Assembly: GCA_016124535.1 (NCBI GenBank)
Contig: WGNK01000046.1
Coordinates: 1 to 46,231 of the forward strand
Origin: Azospirillum sp.
Lineage (GTDB): Bacteria > Pseudomonadota > Alphaproteobacteria > Azospirillales > Azospirillaceae
Reading direction: 5' to 3'
DNA length: 46,231 bases
Under the pieces are notes generated by a model. It ran no database searches. It was not told where the DNA came from and saw only the letters and a list, made by a program, of their open reading frames with translations. Both the position numbers and the translations under genes were made by a program. This document shows positions 23,541-32,142 of this stretch, one piece after another; positions within the stretch are counted from its first letter, which is position 1; the number at the start of each line of letters is the position of its first letter.

Positions 23541-25355
23541 TTACCTGGCGACGCTCACCCGGCGATTGACTTCGAAGGCCTCGCCGGCAACCCGCCCGGC
23601 CTGGTAGGCCTCGCTCAGCACCGAGCGGCTGTGACGCGCCGATTTTTCGGTGAATCGGATGCCAAGCTTAGCCAACTCCTCCGCGACGATGTCGGCCTTG
23701 ACCGGTACCAGATCACGGCCGGTGGAGGACACCGTGGCCTGCGATCGTTGCGTCTTCAGCCCCCGAAGCTTGACGACAATGCTGTGCACCATGCCGGTCT
23801 GGAACGAGCGGGTGGCGCTGGCGCGCTCGGAGCTGTGGTGATTGGCGTAGAGCGCGCCAGCCTTGAACGCCGCGGTCTCGCCGCCGATCGTCGAGGCGAT
23901 CAGGTCGTAGAGGTAATGCGCACCGGCGACATCGGCGGGCAGGCCGAAGAAGACGTAGCGGAGTTCATCCGCGGCGGATTTTTCGATCCAATAGCGGCAG
24001 TCACAGAAATCAGCGATGGTGGCGATGCTGTCGTCGATCGGTGCCCGCCGGCGCCGCCCGGTGGCGATTCCAAGCCCTTCGCACGCCTGTTGCCGCATCT
24101 CCAGTTCGGACAGCGACAAGCCGTAGCGGTCAAGGAGTTCGGCGACCTTGGCGGCGGCGGCGAGCGCCTCCTCCTCGGTGCAGCCCTGGGCGACGGTCTT
24201 GGCCCGGAGCGCCTGAATGCGCCCGCGCAGCTTGTCAAGATCGGCATCACCGGTCGTGGTCTTGCCTCCACTGCCGACCGGCCGCGCCCGCCGGTTCAAT
24301 TCCCCGAACAGATCGCGGTAGACCGGCGGAATTTCCCGCGCGGCAACGGCGCGTTCGATTTCCTGCTCGAACTGAGACAAAGCGGATGCGGCCCAGGCGT
24401 GGCCAATCGCGGCCCGGCGATGCAGGGTTTCCAGCTGCAGCACGGCGACCTGTTCATAAGCGGCCGCCAGGGGCGGGGCGGCGCAGGCGCGTGCCGTCCG
24501 GACATACTGTATGACTTCGATCAGTTCGTCGAAGCTGGTCAGGCTGCGAATGAAGTGCTCCTCATCGGGCGTCGGTTGGCAGCCCGCAGGCAGCGCCGCC
24601 CAGGCCGCGGCCACGGCATGAATCCTGCCGTCCTCCGGCCCGAACGGAAATTGGCCCGCCGCGCCCGGGATGCTGACGTCGCCGGAGTCTTCGTCGCCGA
24701 TCTCGCCGATGCCGGGCAGAATCACCCGGTGCTCTGCCACCGCCCAGTGGTAGAGGGTTTCGGCGCAGCGCACCGGATTGGCGACCGATCGGCCACCGCG
24801 AGCAAGCCAGCGTTGGGTCAGGGCAAGGGCTTGGTCGTCAAGCAGGACCAGCGCACCAATCGAAATCTGCGTCTCGGGTGCTACCGCCAGCCGGCCGGCA
24901 AGGCGGGTGCCCGGAGGCGCGATCGGAGCCAGGGTGATCGCGACCAACGGAAATGCCGCGCCGGACAGCAGGTCGCGCGCCTCGTGACCGCCGTCGGCGC
25001 GCTGGGCGGTGATCTCGAACAGCGCGAAGCGGTGGCGGGTCAGGGCCGCCAAAGCCCGCGCCTCGACCGACTCTGAGGGAGGCTTGGTCTGGCGGGCCAG
25101 CCGCTCGATTGCGGTCGTCCGGAAGGGTGCCGCGGTGAACAAGGTCAGATCGACCAACAGTTCCGCGGTGGCGAGCACCTCTGCCGGAGGCGCTCGATCA
25201 TCGGGCGATCCCAGCTTGCGGCCAGCCTCTTCCAGGCGTTGCAGCGAGACCATTGCCGCGGCTCGCTCCAACAGGGCGACCAGTGCGGCTCTCAGCGCGT
25301 CGATGCCGGGCTGGGGATCGATTCGCTGGCGTGACCGTCGCACCGCTGCAGCCAT
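23541..25355 (-). CDS. Large DUF2786-domain protein with unassigned N-terminal region
   Basis: A 604-residue soluble protein. The C-terminal third contains a DUF2786-like helical segment (about 380-425; KTVAQGCTEEEALAAAAKVAELLDRYGLSL) and a following region with FCDCRYWIEK, YLYDLIASTIGGETAAF and SFQTGMVHSIVVKL, of the kind that follows DUF2786 in phage and plasmid proteins. The N-terminal 350 residues contain a beta-rich stretch (RFALFEITAQ, EARDLLSGAAFPLVAI, GTRLAGRLAV) that I cannot assign firmly. The start at 25355 follows GAAAGG; the frame opens at 25385. Isolation beside broken genes hints at acquisition by transfer. Function unknown. Confidence 0.7.
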   Translation of the reverse strand: MAAAVRRSRQRIDPQPGIDALRAALVALLERAAAMVSLQRLEEAGRKLGSPDDRAPPAEVLATAELLVDLTLFTAAPFRTTAIERLARQTKPPSESVEARALAALTRHRFALFEITAQRADGGHEARDLLSGAAFPLVAITLAPIAPPGTRLAGRLAVAPETQISIGALVLLDDQALALTQRWLARGGRSVANPVRCAETLYHWAVAEHRVILPGIGEIGDEDSGDVSIPGAAGQFPFGPEDGRIHAVAAAWAALPAGCQPTPDEEHFIRSLTSFDELIEVIQYVRTARACAAPPLAAAYEQVAVLQLETLHRRAAIGHAWAASALSQFEQEIERAVAAREIPPVYRDLFGELNRRARPVGSGGKTTTGDADLDKLRGRIQALRAKTVAQGCTEEEALAAAAKVAELLDRYGLSLSELEMRQQACEGLGIATGRRRRAPIDDSIATIADFCDCRYWIEKSAADELRYVFFGLPADVAGAHYLYDLIASTIGGETAAFKAGALYANHHSSERASATRSFQTGMVHSIVVKLRGLKTQRSQATVSSTGRDLVPVKADIVAEELAKLGIRFTEKSARHSRSVLSEAYQAGRVAGEAFEVNRRVSVAR

Positions 25356-25443
25356 AGTACTGTACCTTTCAACAGTTGCCTGCATTTAGCATGTATCTGC
25401 ATTTAGATGGATTGGCACAGTTTACCCCAGAATATTGTAGCTG

Positions 25444-25719
25444 TCATGAGTCTGATCGACCGCCATGGCGGGGATCGCGGCGGCGCAAGGCGTCGTCCTG
25501 GCCGGGTGGGCGGCGGGCCAGGGCCGCGTCGTCGGCATCCCCGATCGCCATCGGCCAGCCGCGACGCTGCCTTTGGCGCAGACGGTTGACCGCAAGATTG
25601 TGCAAGATCGCGAACACCCAGCTGCGGGCGTCGCCGTCCCGCCGCCGCTGGAGCCAGCGGCCGATGGCATTTTCCAGGCAGTCCTGAACCAGATCGTCGG
25701 CGGCATGGCGATCCCGCAT
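25444..25719 (-). pseudogene. ECF sigma factor fragment (region 2 only)
   Basis: A short frame on the minus strand gives RDRHAADDLVQDCLENAIGR, then a DGDARSWVFAILHNLAVNRLR segment and DADDAALARRPPGQDDALRRR. This is sigma region 2 of an ECF sigma-70 factor, the core-binding and -10-recognition part. The residues before 'RDRH' and the whole of region 4 (-35 recognition) are absent; the frame ends at 25444 in unrelated sequence. It abuts the broken end of the YVTN gene. Probably inactive. Confidence 0.75.
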
Positions 25720-25729
25720 CGCTGGTCGC

Positions 25730-26882
25730 CGCGATGCCCGGTTCGCCGCCGGCGGCGCCAAGCTCCAAAGTGGCGACCGCACCGGCCAGCCCCAGCGGCT
25801 GCAGGCGCTCTGTGCCGGCCCCCCTCGGGCACCGCATTCGGGACATAGACCACGGCCTGCGGCGCCTGACCGATCGGAATGGTGGCGACCACGCGATTGG
25901 ACCGGGTGCCGATCGCGGCCAGCGCGTCCTGGTTCTCCAGGCCGACATAGATGCGGCTGCCGTCCCCGGACGGCCACAGCCCGTGGGGCAGCTTGCCGAC
26001 CGGGATGGTTGCGACCTGGGAGAAATCGTCGGTGCGGTACACCTTGACCTCGCCGGTGCCGCCGATCGTGACATAGGCGAAGCCGCCCTGCGCGGTGGCG
26101 GCAAAATTGACGAGGTTCGTGATCGGTCCGGTGTCGAGGATTTCCAGCACGGCAAAGGGCGGCCGGGCATCGAACACCAAGGTCTTGCCGATATCCTTCG
26201 AAGTCAGCCACACCTGCGTGCCGTCCGGGGTCGCCGCGATGTTGGGGCAGAACGGGCTCGCCTGCCGGACCCGGCCGATGATCCGGTGCCGGGCGACCTC
26301 GATCACCACGATCTCCCGATGGAACGAGGAGCAGACATAGCCGTATCGGCCGTCGGGCGAGAATATTTGCATGCCGGGGCCCCCCGGCACTTTGCTCCGG
26401 GTCCGCTCTTCGAAGGTGGCGGCATCGAGCACCGCGATGTAATCCTCGCCGCGGATCGACACCCACAGCTCCTTGCCGTCCGGGGTGAAGAATGCCTCGT
26501 GGGGCGAGCGGCCGAGATAGGTCACATGTTTGACCCTGTTGGTCGCGGTGTCGATCAAGTTCACCGAATTGCTGCCGATCGAGACCACAGCCAGGGTCCG
26601 GTGGTCGGGCGAAAAGCCCAGGCCGTGGACCAGCACCTGGCCATGACAGAGCAGCCTCATATTGGCCGGCTGCGGCACTCCCAGGCGGATCACGCCGAGC
26701 AACGTGTTATCGGCGGGATCGGTGACCGAAACGGTATTTGAAACCTGCTCGGCGGCATAGACCCGGTCGTGGTGGCTGACCGCGATGTCCGGAGCCGATA
26801 CCGCCACCGGAGCCTGTCCGGCCAGGGCCGGCAGCGCTGCGGCGAGGATGGTGCTCGCCAACAGGGTTGCCATGGCCGCCAT
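25730..26882 (-). pseudogene. YVTN/YncE-type beta-propeller protein, frameshifted and truncated
   Basis: The frame encodes a secreted beta-propeller: signal-like MATLLASTILAAALPALAG, then blades with VYAAEQVSNTVSVTDPADN, FSPDHRTLAVVSIGSNSV, SPHEAFFTPDGKELWVSIRG, CPNIAATPDGTQVWLTSK and GKLPHGLWPSGDGSRIYVGL. It continues to VVYVPNAVPEG at 25825. A run of six C on the plus strand (25819-25824) then throws the frame out. One base fewer would continue AGTERLQPLGLAGAVATLEL, the normal family ending. Even then the tail is cut off at about 25730 by the sigma fragment. The upstream end is fused in frame to a DUF305 fragment. Confidence 0.75.
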
Positions 26883-27071
26883 GTCTGTCATCATCTTCGC
26901 CATCGCGGCATCGTTCTCGGCGAGGAAATTCGCCCCGTCAGGGCCGAAATCGGCGGTAGACTCCGCCCGCGCCGGGGTCGAACCCATCGAAGCGAAGCCG
27001 AGAACCAGGGCGAAGGCCGTGGGTCTCGCGTGCGACCGGATCCGGGCCCCCTGGTGCTTGCCCAAGTCCAT
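26883..27071 (-). pseudogene. DUF305 protein N-terminal fragment, fused in frame to the YVTN gene
   Basis: From an ATG at 27071 with a strong ribosome site (GGAGG five bases before) the first 63 residues carry a signal peptide (about 10-36, ending ARAES). DFGPDGANFLAENDAAMAKM follows, then MTDM. 'FLxENDAAMxxMMxDM' is the opening of DUF305, a secreted histidine-rich family usually tied to copper. The rest, including the MxxHHxxAI metal motif, is missing, and the frame runs straight into the signal region of the YVTN protein. A deletion has joined the two genes. Confidence 0.65.
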
Positions 27072-27129
27072 CTCGTCCTCCTGTGCGGGTTGACCGCGGT
27101 TCTGGAGGGTGGACCGACGACACCGGCGG

Positions 27130-27327
27130 TTATTCCGCCGCGCTCCAGGTTTTTTGGATGCCGGCCTGGCCCTCGCGCCGGGCGATCACCACCGGGCGGC
27201 GCTTTCGGCCGGCCGAGGGTCCGCCGTCAGCCAGGGCCGCCAGCCAGGAAAGCGGCGCATTGGAGCCATTCCGATCCGCCGAACCGCCCAGGGTCCGGTA
27301 GCGTCGGCCCGGCCGCTTGCCTATCAT
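27130..27327 (-). CDS. Possible small protein, 65 residues, unknown
   Basis: In the 299-base gap between the DUF305 remnant (27071) and the isomerase start (27371) there is a 65-residue basic frame on the minus strand, ending in GRKRRPVVIARREGQAGIQK plus a short tail. The C-terminal half has a believable amino acid mix, but I do not recognise the family. It could also be a gene remnant or a chance frame. Confidence 0.3.
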   Translation of the reverse strand: MIGKRPGRRYRTLGGSADRNGSNAPLSWLAALADGGPSAGRKRRPVVIARREGQAGIQKTWSAAE

Positions 27328-27370
27328 GTAGCCGGCGCTGCCGCTCCGGAACCGCTGGGGACCCTCGCTG

Positions 27371-27973
27371 ATGTCCGCTCCGCTCGATTTCTATTTCGAT
27401 TTCGCGTCGCCCTACGGCTATTTCGCCAGCCTGACGATCGACGCGTTGGCGGCTCGCCACGGCCGCGCCGTGACGTGGCGGCCGATTCTGCTCGGCGCGG
27501 TGTTCAAGATTACCGGCGTCCAGCCGAACATGCACCAGCCGCTGCGCGGCGCCTATCTGGGCCGCGACACCCAGCGCTGGGCACGTCTGACCGGGGCGCC
27601 GTTCTGTATTCCCGAAGTCATGCCGTTGAACGCGGTCCATGCCTCGCGCGCCTATTATTGGCTGGCGGCACGAGATACCGCGGCGGCACGGCGTTTCGCC
27701 AAGGCGATCTACCACGGACATTGGGCCGAGGGCAGGGACCTCGGCGCGCTCGCGGCGGTGGTCGGCGTCGCGGCGACGCTGGGGCTCGACGGCGAGGCGA
27801 TCGCGGCCGGCGCCCAGGAGCCCGAGACCAAGCAGAAGCTGCGCGACGAGACCGACCGGGCGATCGCCCGCGGTGTGTTCGGTGCCCCCTTCATCTTCGT
27901 CGATGACGAGCCGTTCTGGGGCAACGATCGCCTCGGCCAGATCGAGCAATGGCTGGAGCGCGGCGGCTGGTAA
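27371..27973 (+). CDS. 2-hydroxychromene-2-carboxylate isomerase family (kappa-class GST fold)
   Basis: A 200-residue DsbA/thioredoxin-fold protein. The N-terminus LDFYFDFASPYGYFASLTID carries the catalytic Ser position of the HCCA isomerase/kappa GST group (FDFxSPY). Later marks are PILLGAVFKITG, the long helical insert, GVFGAPFIFVDDEPFWGNDRL near the C-terminus and a final WLE helix. Such enzymes isomerise a chromene carboxylate in naphthalene-type breakdown using glutathione, but many members act on unknown substrates. No aromatic degradation genes are nearby, so the substrate is open. Confidence 0.88.
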   Translation: MSAPLDFYFDFASPYGYFASLTIDALAARHGRAVTWRPILLGAVFKITGVQPNMHQPLRGAYLGRDTQRWARLTGAPFCIPEVMPLNAVHASRAYYWLAARDTAAARRFAKAIYHGHWAEGRDLGALAAVVGVAATLGLDGEAIAAGAQEPETKQKLRDETDRAIARGVFGAPFIFVDDEPFWGNDRLGQIEQWLERGGW

Positions 27974-27992
27974 CTGGGGCCTGGTGACCGGG

Positions 27993-30467
27993 TCAGGGCG
28001 TTACGGCCGGCGCCACCGGGACCAGCTGCAGCCGCCCGAGCCCCCCGCGTGCCACGGCATCGGGCGATCCGGTCAGCGTGATCGAGCCGCCGTCGCGCCA
28101 GCGGCGGACGAAGTCGTCGTAGTGCGGCGACAGCGGGTTGCCGGACTGTCCGGTGGTGATGATGAACCGCGAGCGCTGGAGATCGGAAAGATCGTAGATG
28201 CTGCGATAGCCGGGCCCGTGGATATGGGCGAACGGCGTCTCCGGGTCGCCGATCCGGCTGGTGCCGCGGTTGATCGTGAACACGCTACCGTCGGTTTCGA
28301 TACCGATGTCGAACAGATCACGGATTACCGGAATCCGCCCGAACAGCGGATGGCCCAGGGGCGCCCGGTGTTCGTCGCCCCAGCGCCAGCGCGCGAGGTC
28401 GGTGCCATGTCGGCGGGTCAAGGCGTCCAGCGTGCTCTCCAGCGAGCGCTTGAGCTCCTTTTCGCAATGTCGGGTCGCGGGTGGTGGGGCGTCATCGCAC
28501 CACGGTCCGGTGCCGGTCAGCACCTGGGCGACCACCCGCGGATTGAGGTTCCAGTAGTCGCCGAACAGCGGCCCCAATTCGTCGGCGTAGAGCGCGCGAT
28601 TGAGATCGCGCAGCCACCACTCGAAAATCAGCGGCTCGGGGCGGTCGCGGTCCATGCGGCCATTCCAATGACGCAGCAGCTCGATCGCCGCCGCCCCAAG
28701 CGGCGTTGTCGTCGGGGTTTCGAGCATCAGCGGCAAGAGCTGGCGGGCGACCGGAGATAGGGTATCGAGCTGAAGCGCCGCCGTGGAGTCGAGCGACTGG
28801 CGCGGGGTCTGATCGAGCAGTTCCTCGATGCGCTCGGCGCGGAACGGGTCGGGCCAGTCGGCGGTCAGGAGCCAGGGATAGTCGGTATCGGTCACCGCAT
28901 TATTGGCGTTGACGTAGCGTCCCGAGGGCGGGTTGATCCCGGCGGGCAGCTGGTCGTATGGGATCTCGCCGCTCCAGTCGTAGTCGCCGCTCCAGCCCGG
29001 TACCGGTACTCGGCCGTCGCCCTTGGTGCGGACCGGCACCAGGCCGGGGGCCTGGAACCCGATGGTGCCGGCGGTGTCGGCGAAGGCGATGTTCTGCTGC
29101 GGGGTCTGGTAAAAGCGCAGGGCCTCCTGGACGCCATGGCGGTCGGTGGCGCGGTTCAGTCGGTAGAATGCCTCTGCGGTGGTGTCGGCACCGCCGAGCC
29201 CGGTGAAGGCCAGCGCCAGGACATAGGTGCCCGGTTCGGCGCCGACGCTGCCGCCGGCGTCCTCGACGTCGGAGATCACCGGACCATGCCGGGTCGCCCG
29301 CACGGTGAAGACGACGTCGGCGCGCCCTCGCACTTTGATGGTCTCCAGCCGGGTCTGGAAGGGCAGGCTGGCGCCGTCCGGCGCCAGGTAGCGGCTGGGA
29401 TCGACCGGGTCGATCTGCTCGACGAACAGGTCCTGGGTGTCGCTATGGGTCGAACTGATTCCCCAGGCGAGCGAGGCGTTGTGGCCGAGCAGATGGAACG
29501 GCACGCCGGGCACGGTGGCGCCTGCGAGCTTCAGGTCAGGCGTCTCGATCCGCGCGAGGTACCACAGGATCGGCGCCTGCAGCCCGAGATGGGGGTCGTT
29601 GGCCAGCAGCGGCCGGCCGGTGGTGGTGTTCTGGCCGGCCAGCACCCAGAGATTGGAGGCGGTGTCGGGTCCCAGCGACGGCAGCGCCGCCAGCATGCGG
29701 GCGAGCACCGGGTCGATATCGGCGCCAAATTCACCGGTGTGGACGCCTCGGGGGCCATGGGGAAGGCCGGTCCGGGTCGGCGACGGCAGAGTGACCGGTG
29801 CGCCCGGCGGATAGCCGGGAAACAGTTCGTTGGCGCGTTCGGGCCCTAGCCGGCGGACCAGGCGCGCGCGCAGCAGCTCCTCGCGGTAATTGCCGCTCAG
29901 CTGCAGCGCCATCAATTTGCCCCAGACCAGGCTGTCGGCCGGGCGCCAGGTCTCGGGGCGAACGGCCAGCAGCTGGAACTCGACCGGCAGCGCTTCCCGG
30001 CGTTCGGTCAGATAGGCGTTGACCCCATCGGCATAGGCATCAAGCGCGCGCTGGACCTCGGGCGCCAGGGCAGCGTAGCTCGACTCGGCCAGCCGGTAGA
30101 GCCCGAGGGTGCGGGTCAGACGGTCGAGCCGCGCCGGCCACTCGCCGAACCACGGCCCGAACAGTTCGGCCAGGCGGCCGGCGCCGAAACGGCGGGTCAT
30201 CTCCATCTGCCACAGGCGGTCCTGGGCGTGGGCATAGCCGAGCGCCCGATAGGCGTCGAGGGCGCTGTCGGCGAAGATATGGGGAACACCGTCGCGGTCG
30301 CGCACCACCTCGGCCCGGCCGGAAAGTCCGGGCAAGCCAATCGTGCCATCGTAGAGCGGCAGGCTGCTGCGCAACCACATGTAGCCGGCTGCGGCGCCAA
30401 GCGCGATCAGGCTCGCCGCGACGATCGCGACGCGGCCGGACGCGCGCAGGATTGGTAACACTCTCAT
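27993..30467 (-). CDS. Penicillin-acylase-family N-terminal nucleophile hydrolase
   Basis: An 824-residue secreted enzyme precursor. A membrane/signal segment (about 12-35) is followed by the alpha-chain start VVRDRDGVPHIFADSALDAYRALGYAHAQDRLWQMEMTRR-type core, a linker, and SNLWVLAGQNTTTGRPLLAN at about 265-285, where the Ser of SNLWVLAG becomes the beta-chain nucleophile. NDPHLGLQAPILWYLARIE and the late GQSGNPLSPHYDDFVRRW are also family marks. The family cleaves amide bonds in penicillins, acyl-homoserine lactones or other N-acyl compounds; the substrate cannot be read here. The ATG at 30467 is preferred to a GTG one codon earlier. Confidence 0.92.
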   Translation of the reverse strand: MRVLPILRASGRVAIVAASLIALGAAAGYMWLRSSLPLYDGTIGLPGLSGRAEVVRDRDGVPHIFADSALDAYRALGYAHAQDRLWQMEMTRRFGAGRLAELFGPWFGEWPARLDRLTRTLGLYRLAESSYAALAPEVQRALDAYADGVNAYLTERREALPVEFQLLAVRPETWRPADSLVWGKLMALQLSGNYREELLRARLVRRLGPERANELFPGYPPGAPVTLPSPTRTGLPHGPRGVHTGEFGADIDPVLARMLAALPSLGPDTASNLWVLAGQNTTTGRPLLANDPHLGLQAPILWYLARIETPDLKLAGATVPGVPFHLLGHNASLAWGISSTHSDTQDLFVEQIDPVDPSRYLAPDGASLPFQTRLETIKVRGRADVVFTVRATRHGPVISDVEDAGGSVGAEPGTYVLALAFTGLGGADTTAEAFYRLNRATDRHGVQEALRFYQTPQQNIAFADTAGTIGFQAPGLVPVRTKGDGRVPVPGWSGDYDWSGEIPYDQLPAGINPPSGRYVNANNAVTDTDYPWLLTADWPDPFRAERIEELLDQTPRQSLDSTAALQLDTLSPVARQLLPLMLETPTTTPLGAAAIELLRHWNGRMDRDRPEPLIFEWWLRDLNRALYADELGPLFGDYWNLNPRVVAQVLTGTGPWCDDAPPPATRHCEKELKRSLESTLDALTRRHGTDLARWRWGDEHRAPLGHPLFGRIPVIRDLFDIGIETDGSVFTINRGTSRIGDPETPFAHIHGPGYRSIYDLSDLQRSRFIITTGQSGNPLSPHYDDFVRRWRDGGSITLTGSPDAVARGGLGRLQLVPVAPAVTP

Positions 30468-30482
30468 CACTGGCTACCGACG

Positions 30483-30515
30483 GATACCGGTTGGCAAGGG
30501 TTGCCAACCGGTATC
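30483..30515. promoter_or_regulatory. 15-bp perfect inverted repeat upstream of the acylase gene
   Basis: The arms GATACCGGTTGGCAA (30483-30497) and TTGCCAACCGGTATC (30501-30515) are perfect reverse complements separated by GGG. It lies 16 bases upstream of the acylase start and 44 bases after the sciP stop. There is no T-tract on the minus strand, which argues against a simple terminator; an operator or a leader hairpin that hides the start are both possible. Confidence 0.75.
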
Positions 30516-30559
30516 AGCGGCCGGGCGCGGAGGGAACCCTTAATATGATAAGGGACGAT

Positions 30560-30892
30560 CTAGTCGGTAACCGCGACCGGGTCGTCGGGGCGTGCGGCAT
30601 TGTCGCGATAGTCTTGCAGGCGGGTCGCCCGCAGGCCCCGCATACCGTGGCTGTCGATCAGGCGCTGCCAGGACAGGAATTCCTCGACCGACAGGGTATA
30701 GCGCCGGCAAGCCTCCTCCAGGCTGATCAGACCGCAGCGGACGCCGGCCACGACCTCGGCCTTGCGCCGCATCACCCAGCGTTTGGTGTCCGGCGGCGGC
30801 AGGTCGTCTTCGGTCATGGACAGACTGCCGGGGCCGACTCTGACCGTCATCCCGACCTGCCTGTCCTCCCGGTCGTAAGTCCTCATCAACAT
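30560..30892 (-). CDS. sciP: SciP-like CtrA inhibitor (DUF1153)
   Basis: A 110-residue helix-turn-helix protein of the DUF1153 family, found in alphaproteobacteria. In Caulobacter, SciP binds CtrA and holds down CtrA-dependent promoters. The conserved core is here: DLPPPDTKRWVMRRKAEVVA, CRRYTLSVEEFLSWQRLID and GMRGLRATRLQDYR. The ATG at 30892 has GGAG eight bases upstream and is preferred to 30910. The presence of this gene is the best single taxonomic marker in the window. Confidence 0.92.
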   Translation of the reverse strand: MLMRTYDREDRQVGMTVRVGPGSLSMTEDDLPPPDTKRWVMRRKAEVVAGVRCGLISLEEACRRYTLSVEEFLSWQRLIDSHGMRGLRATRLQDYRDNAARPDDPVAVTD

Positions 30893-31041
30893 GAGGGAAA
30901 CTCCACACAAGCCTTCCGAGCGGAACGTCAGATCGGCACCTTAGGGGGGCGCCGCTTAATAAATGCTAAACCCGCCGGGGAATGGGGCGGCGAACGGCCG
31001 TGACCGCCGCCGCCCGCAGTGTCACCAGATGCGCGGCCGGG

Positions 31042-31557
31042 TCATGGCTTGTGGGTCATGCCGCCCGGCATATCGCCGTGATGCATTTCGCTGGCGTGGC
31101 TGGGGGCGCCATCGCCCGGTCCCTGGATCGCCACTTCGACGGTGACCGCTCCGGCCTGCTCGAAGGTCAGCGTCAGCGGAAACATCGCCCCCTTCGTGAG
31201 CGGCTGGGTGAGGCCGAGCAGCATGATATGCAACCCGCCGGGGGCCAGTTTGACCGAGCCCGCGGGGGCAAGGTCGATTGCTTCGACCGGACGCATCTTC
31301 ATCACGCCGCCGTCGCGGATATGGGTGTGAAGCTCGACCTTGGCGGCAGCGGGGGAGGCGGCGCCGATCAGGCGGTCGGGTGTGGTGCCCCGGTTCAGGA
31401 TTTCCAGATAGGCAGCGCCGGTCTGGGCGGAGGCGGCGGTTGCCCGCGCCCAGGGGTGCTCGATTTCCAGGCTGCCGACTTTTGTGTCGTGGCCGAATGC
31501 CGGTGCGGTGATCAGCAATCCGGCCAGGACGGCCAAGCAGAGGCGGGAAGCGGTCAT
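31042..31557 (-). CDS. PCu(A)C periplasmic copper chaperone
   Basis: A 171-residue secreted protein with a signal peptide (MTASRLCLAVLAGLLITAPA, cut near FGHD). The copper-binding residues of PCu(A)C appear in order: EIEHPWARAT, VELHTHI with the following MKMRPV, and GGLHIML. The C-terminus adds a His/Met tail (HASEMHHGDMPGGMTHKP), a second copper site. These proteins pass copper to cytochrome oxidase or scavenge it in the periplasm. The DUF2946 gene upstream on the same strand is a common partner. Confidence 0.92.
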   Translation of the reverse strand: MTASRLCLAVLAGLLITAPAFGHDTKVGSLEIEHPWARATAASAQTGAAYLEILNRGTTPDRLIGAASPAAAKVELHTHIRDGGVMKMRPVEAIDLAPAGSVKLAPGGLHIMLLGLTQPLTKGAMFPLTLTFEQAGAVTVEVAIQGPGDGAPSHASEMHHGDMPGGMTHKP

Positions 31558-31652
31558 GGTATTGGCTTTCGAACGGGTATGGACGGCCGCAGCCGGCAAA
31601 CCGCGATGCTGTCGCGGGCGCTGTCGGACGGGAGGGAAGGAGCCGGCGGAAG

Positions 31653-32111
31653 TCAGGCGGCTGGCGGTGCCCTGGGCGCTCCGGCGCCGACGAGCCGCGC
31701 CGGGCGGTGGGACGCCCCTGCCTCTGCCGGAACCCGGAACGGAGCGAATTCGACCGGCCAGACCATCGGGGCCGGCGAATCGGCTGCCGGGGCGCCGCTG
31801 CCTGGGTTCATCAGCGGCAGGCAGAATACGCAGAAGCCGTCGTGGCGGTCGTGACCGGCCGGCGCGGGGTTTCGGCGGTCGGCTACCGGCGGGGCGCCCT
31901 TGATACAGGGATCGCTTTGATAGCCGGCGAGCTCGGCGACGAAGCGCGGCACCAAGCCGTGCGCGGCAACGATCGGCGGCACCAGGGCGGCGGACAGCAG
32001 ATTGATCGCGAGCAGCACCAGCCCAAGCCGCGCGCCGATCAAGCGCCGTCGGACGGCGCCCAGGCGGCGGCCGCTTCCGGCGGTGCTAAGGGGGATGCCC
32101 TGGCGACTCAT
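31653..32111 (-). CDS. DUF2946-like membrane protein
   Basis: A 152-residue protein with one membrane/signal segment (about 24-48, IGARLGLVLLAINLLSAALV) followed by a short region with C-x-x-C in HDGFCVFCLPLMN and a Pro/Ala-rich tail. This layout is that of DUF2946, small proteins often encoded with PCu(A)C chaperones and copper-responsive genes, as seen here (96 bases upstream of the chaperone start). A role in copper handling is inferred from this pairing. Confidence 0.75.
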   Translation of the reverse strand: MSRQGIPLSTAGSGRRLGAVRRRLIGARLGLVLLAINLLSAALVPPIVAAHGLVPRFVAELAGYQSDPCIKGAPPVADRRNPAPAGHDRHDGFCVFCLPLMNPGSGAPAADSPAPMVWPVEFAPFRVPAEAGASHRPARLVGAGAPRAPPAA

Positions 32112-32142
32112 GCCGGCAGAGTGCGAAGCCCGGCTGCGTAGG

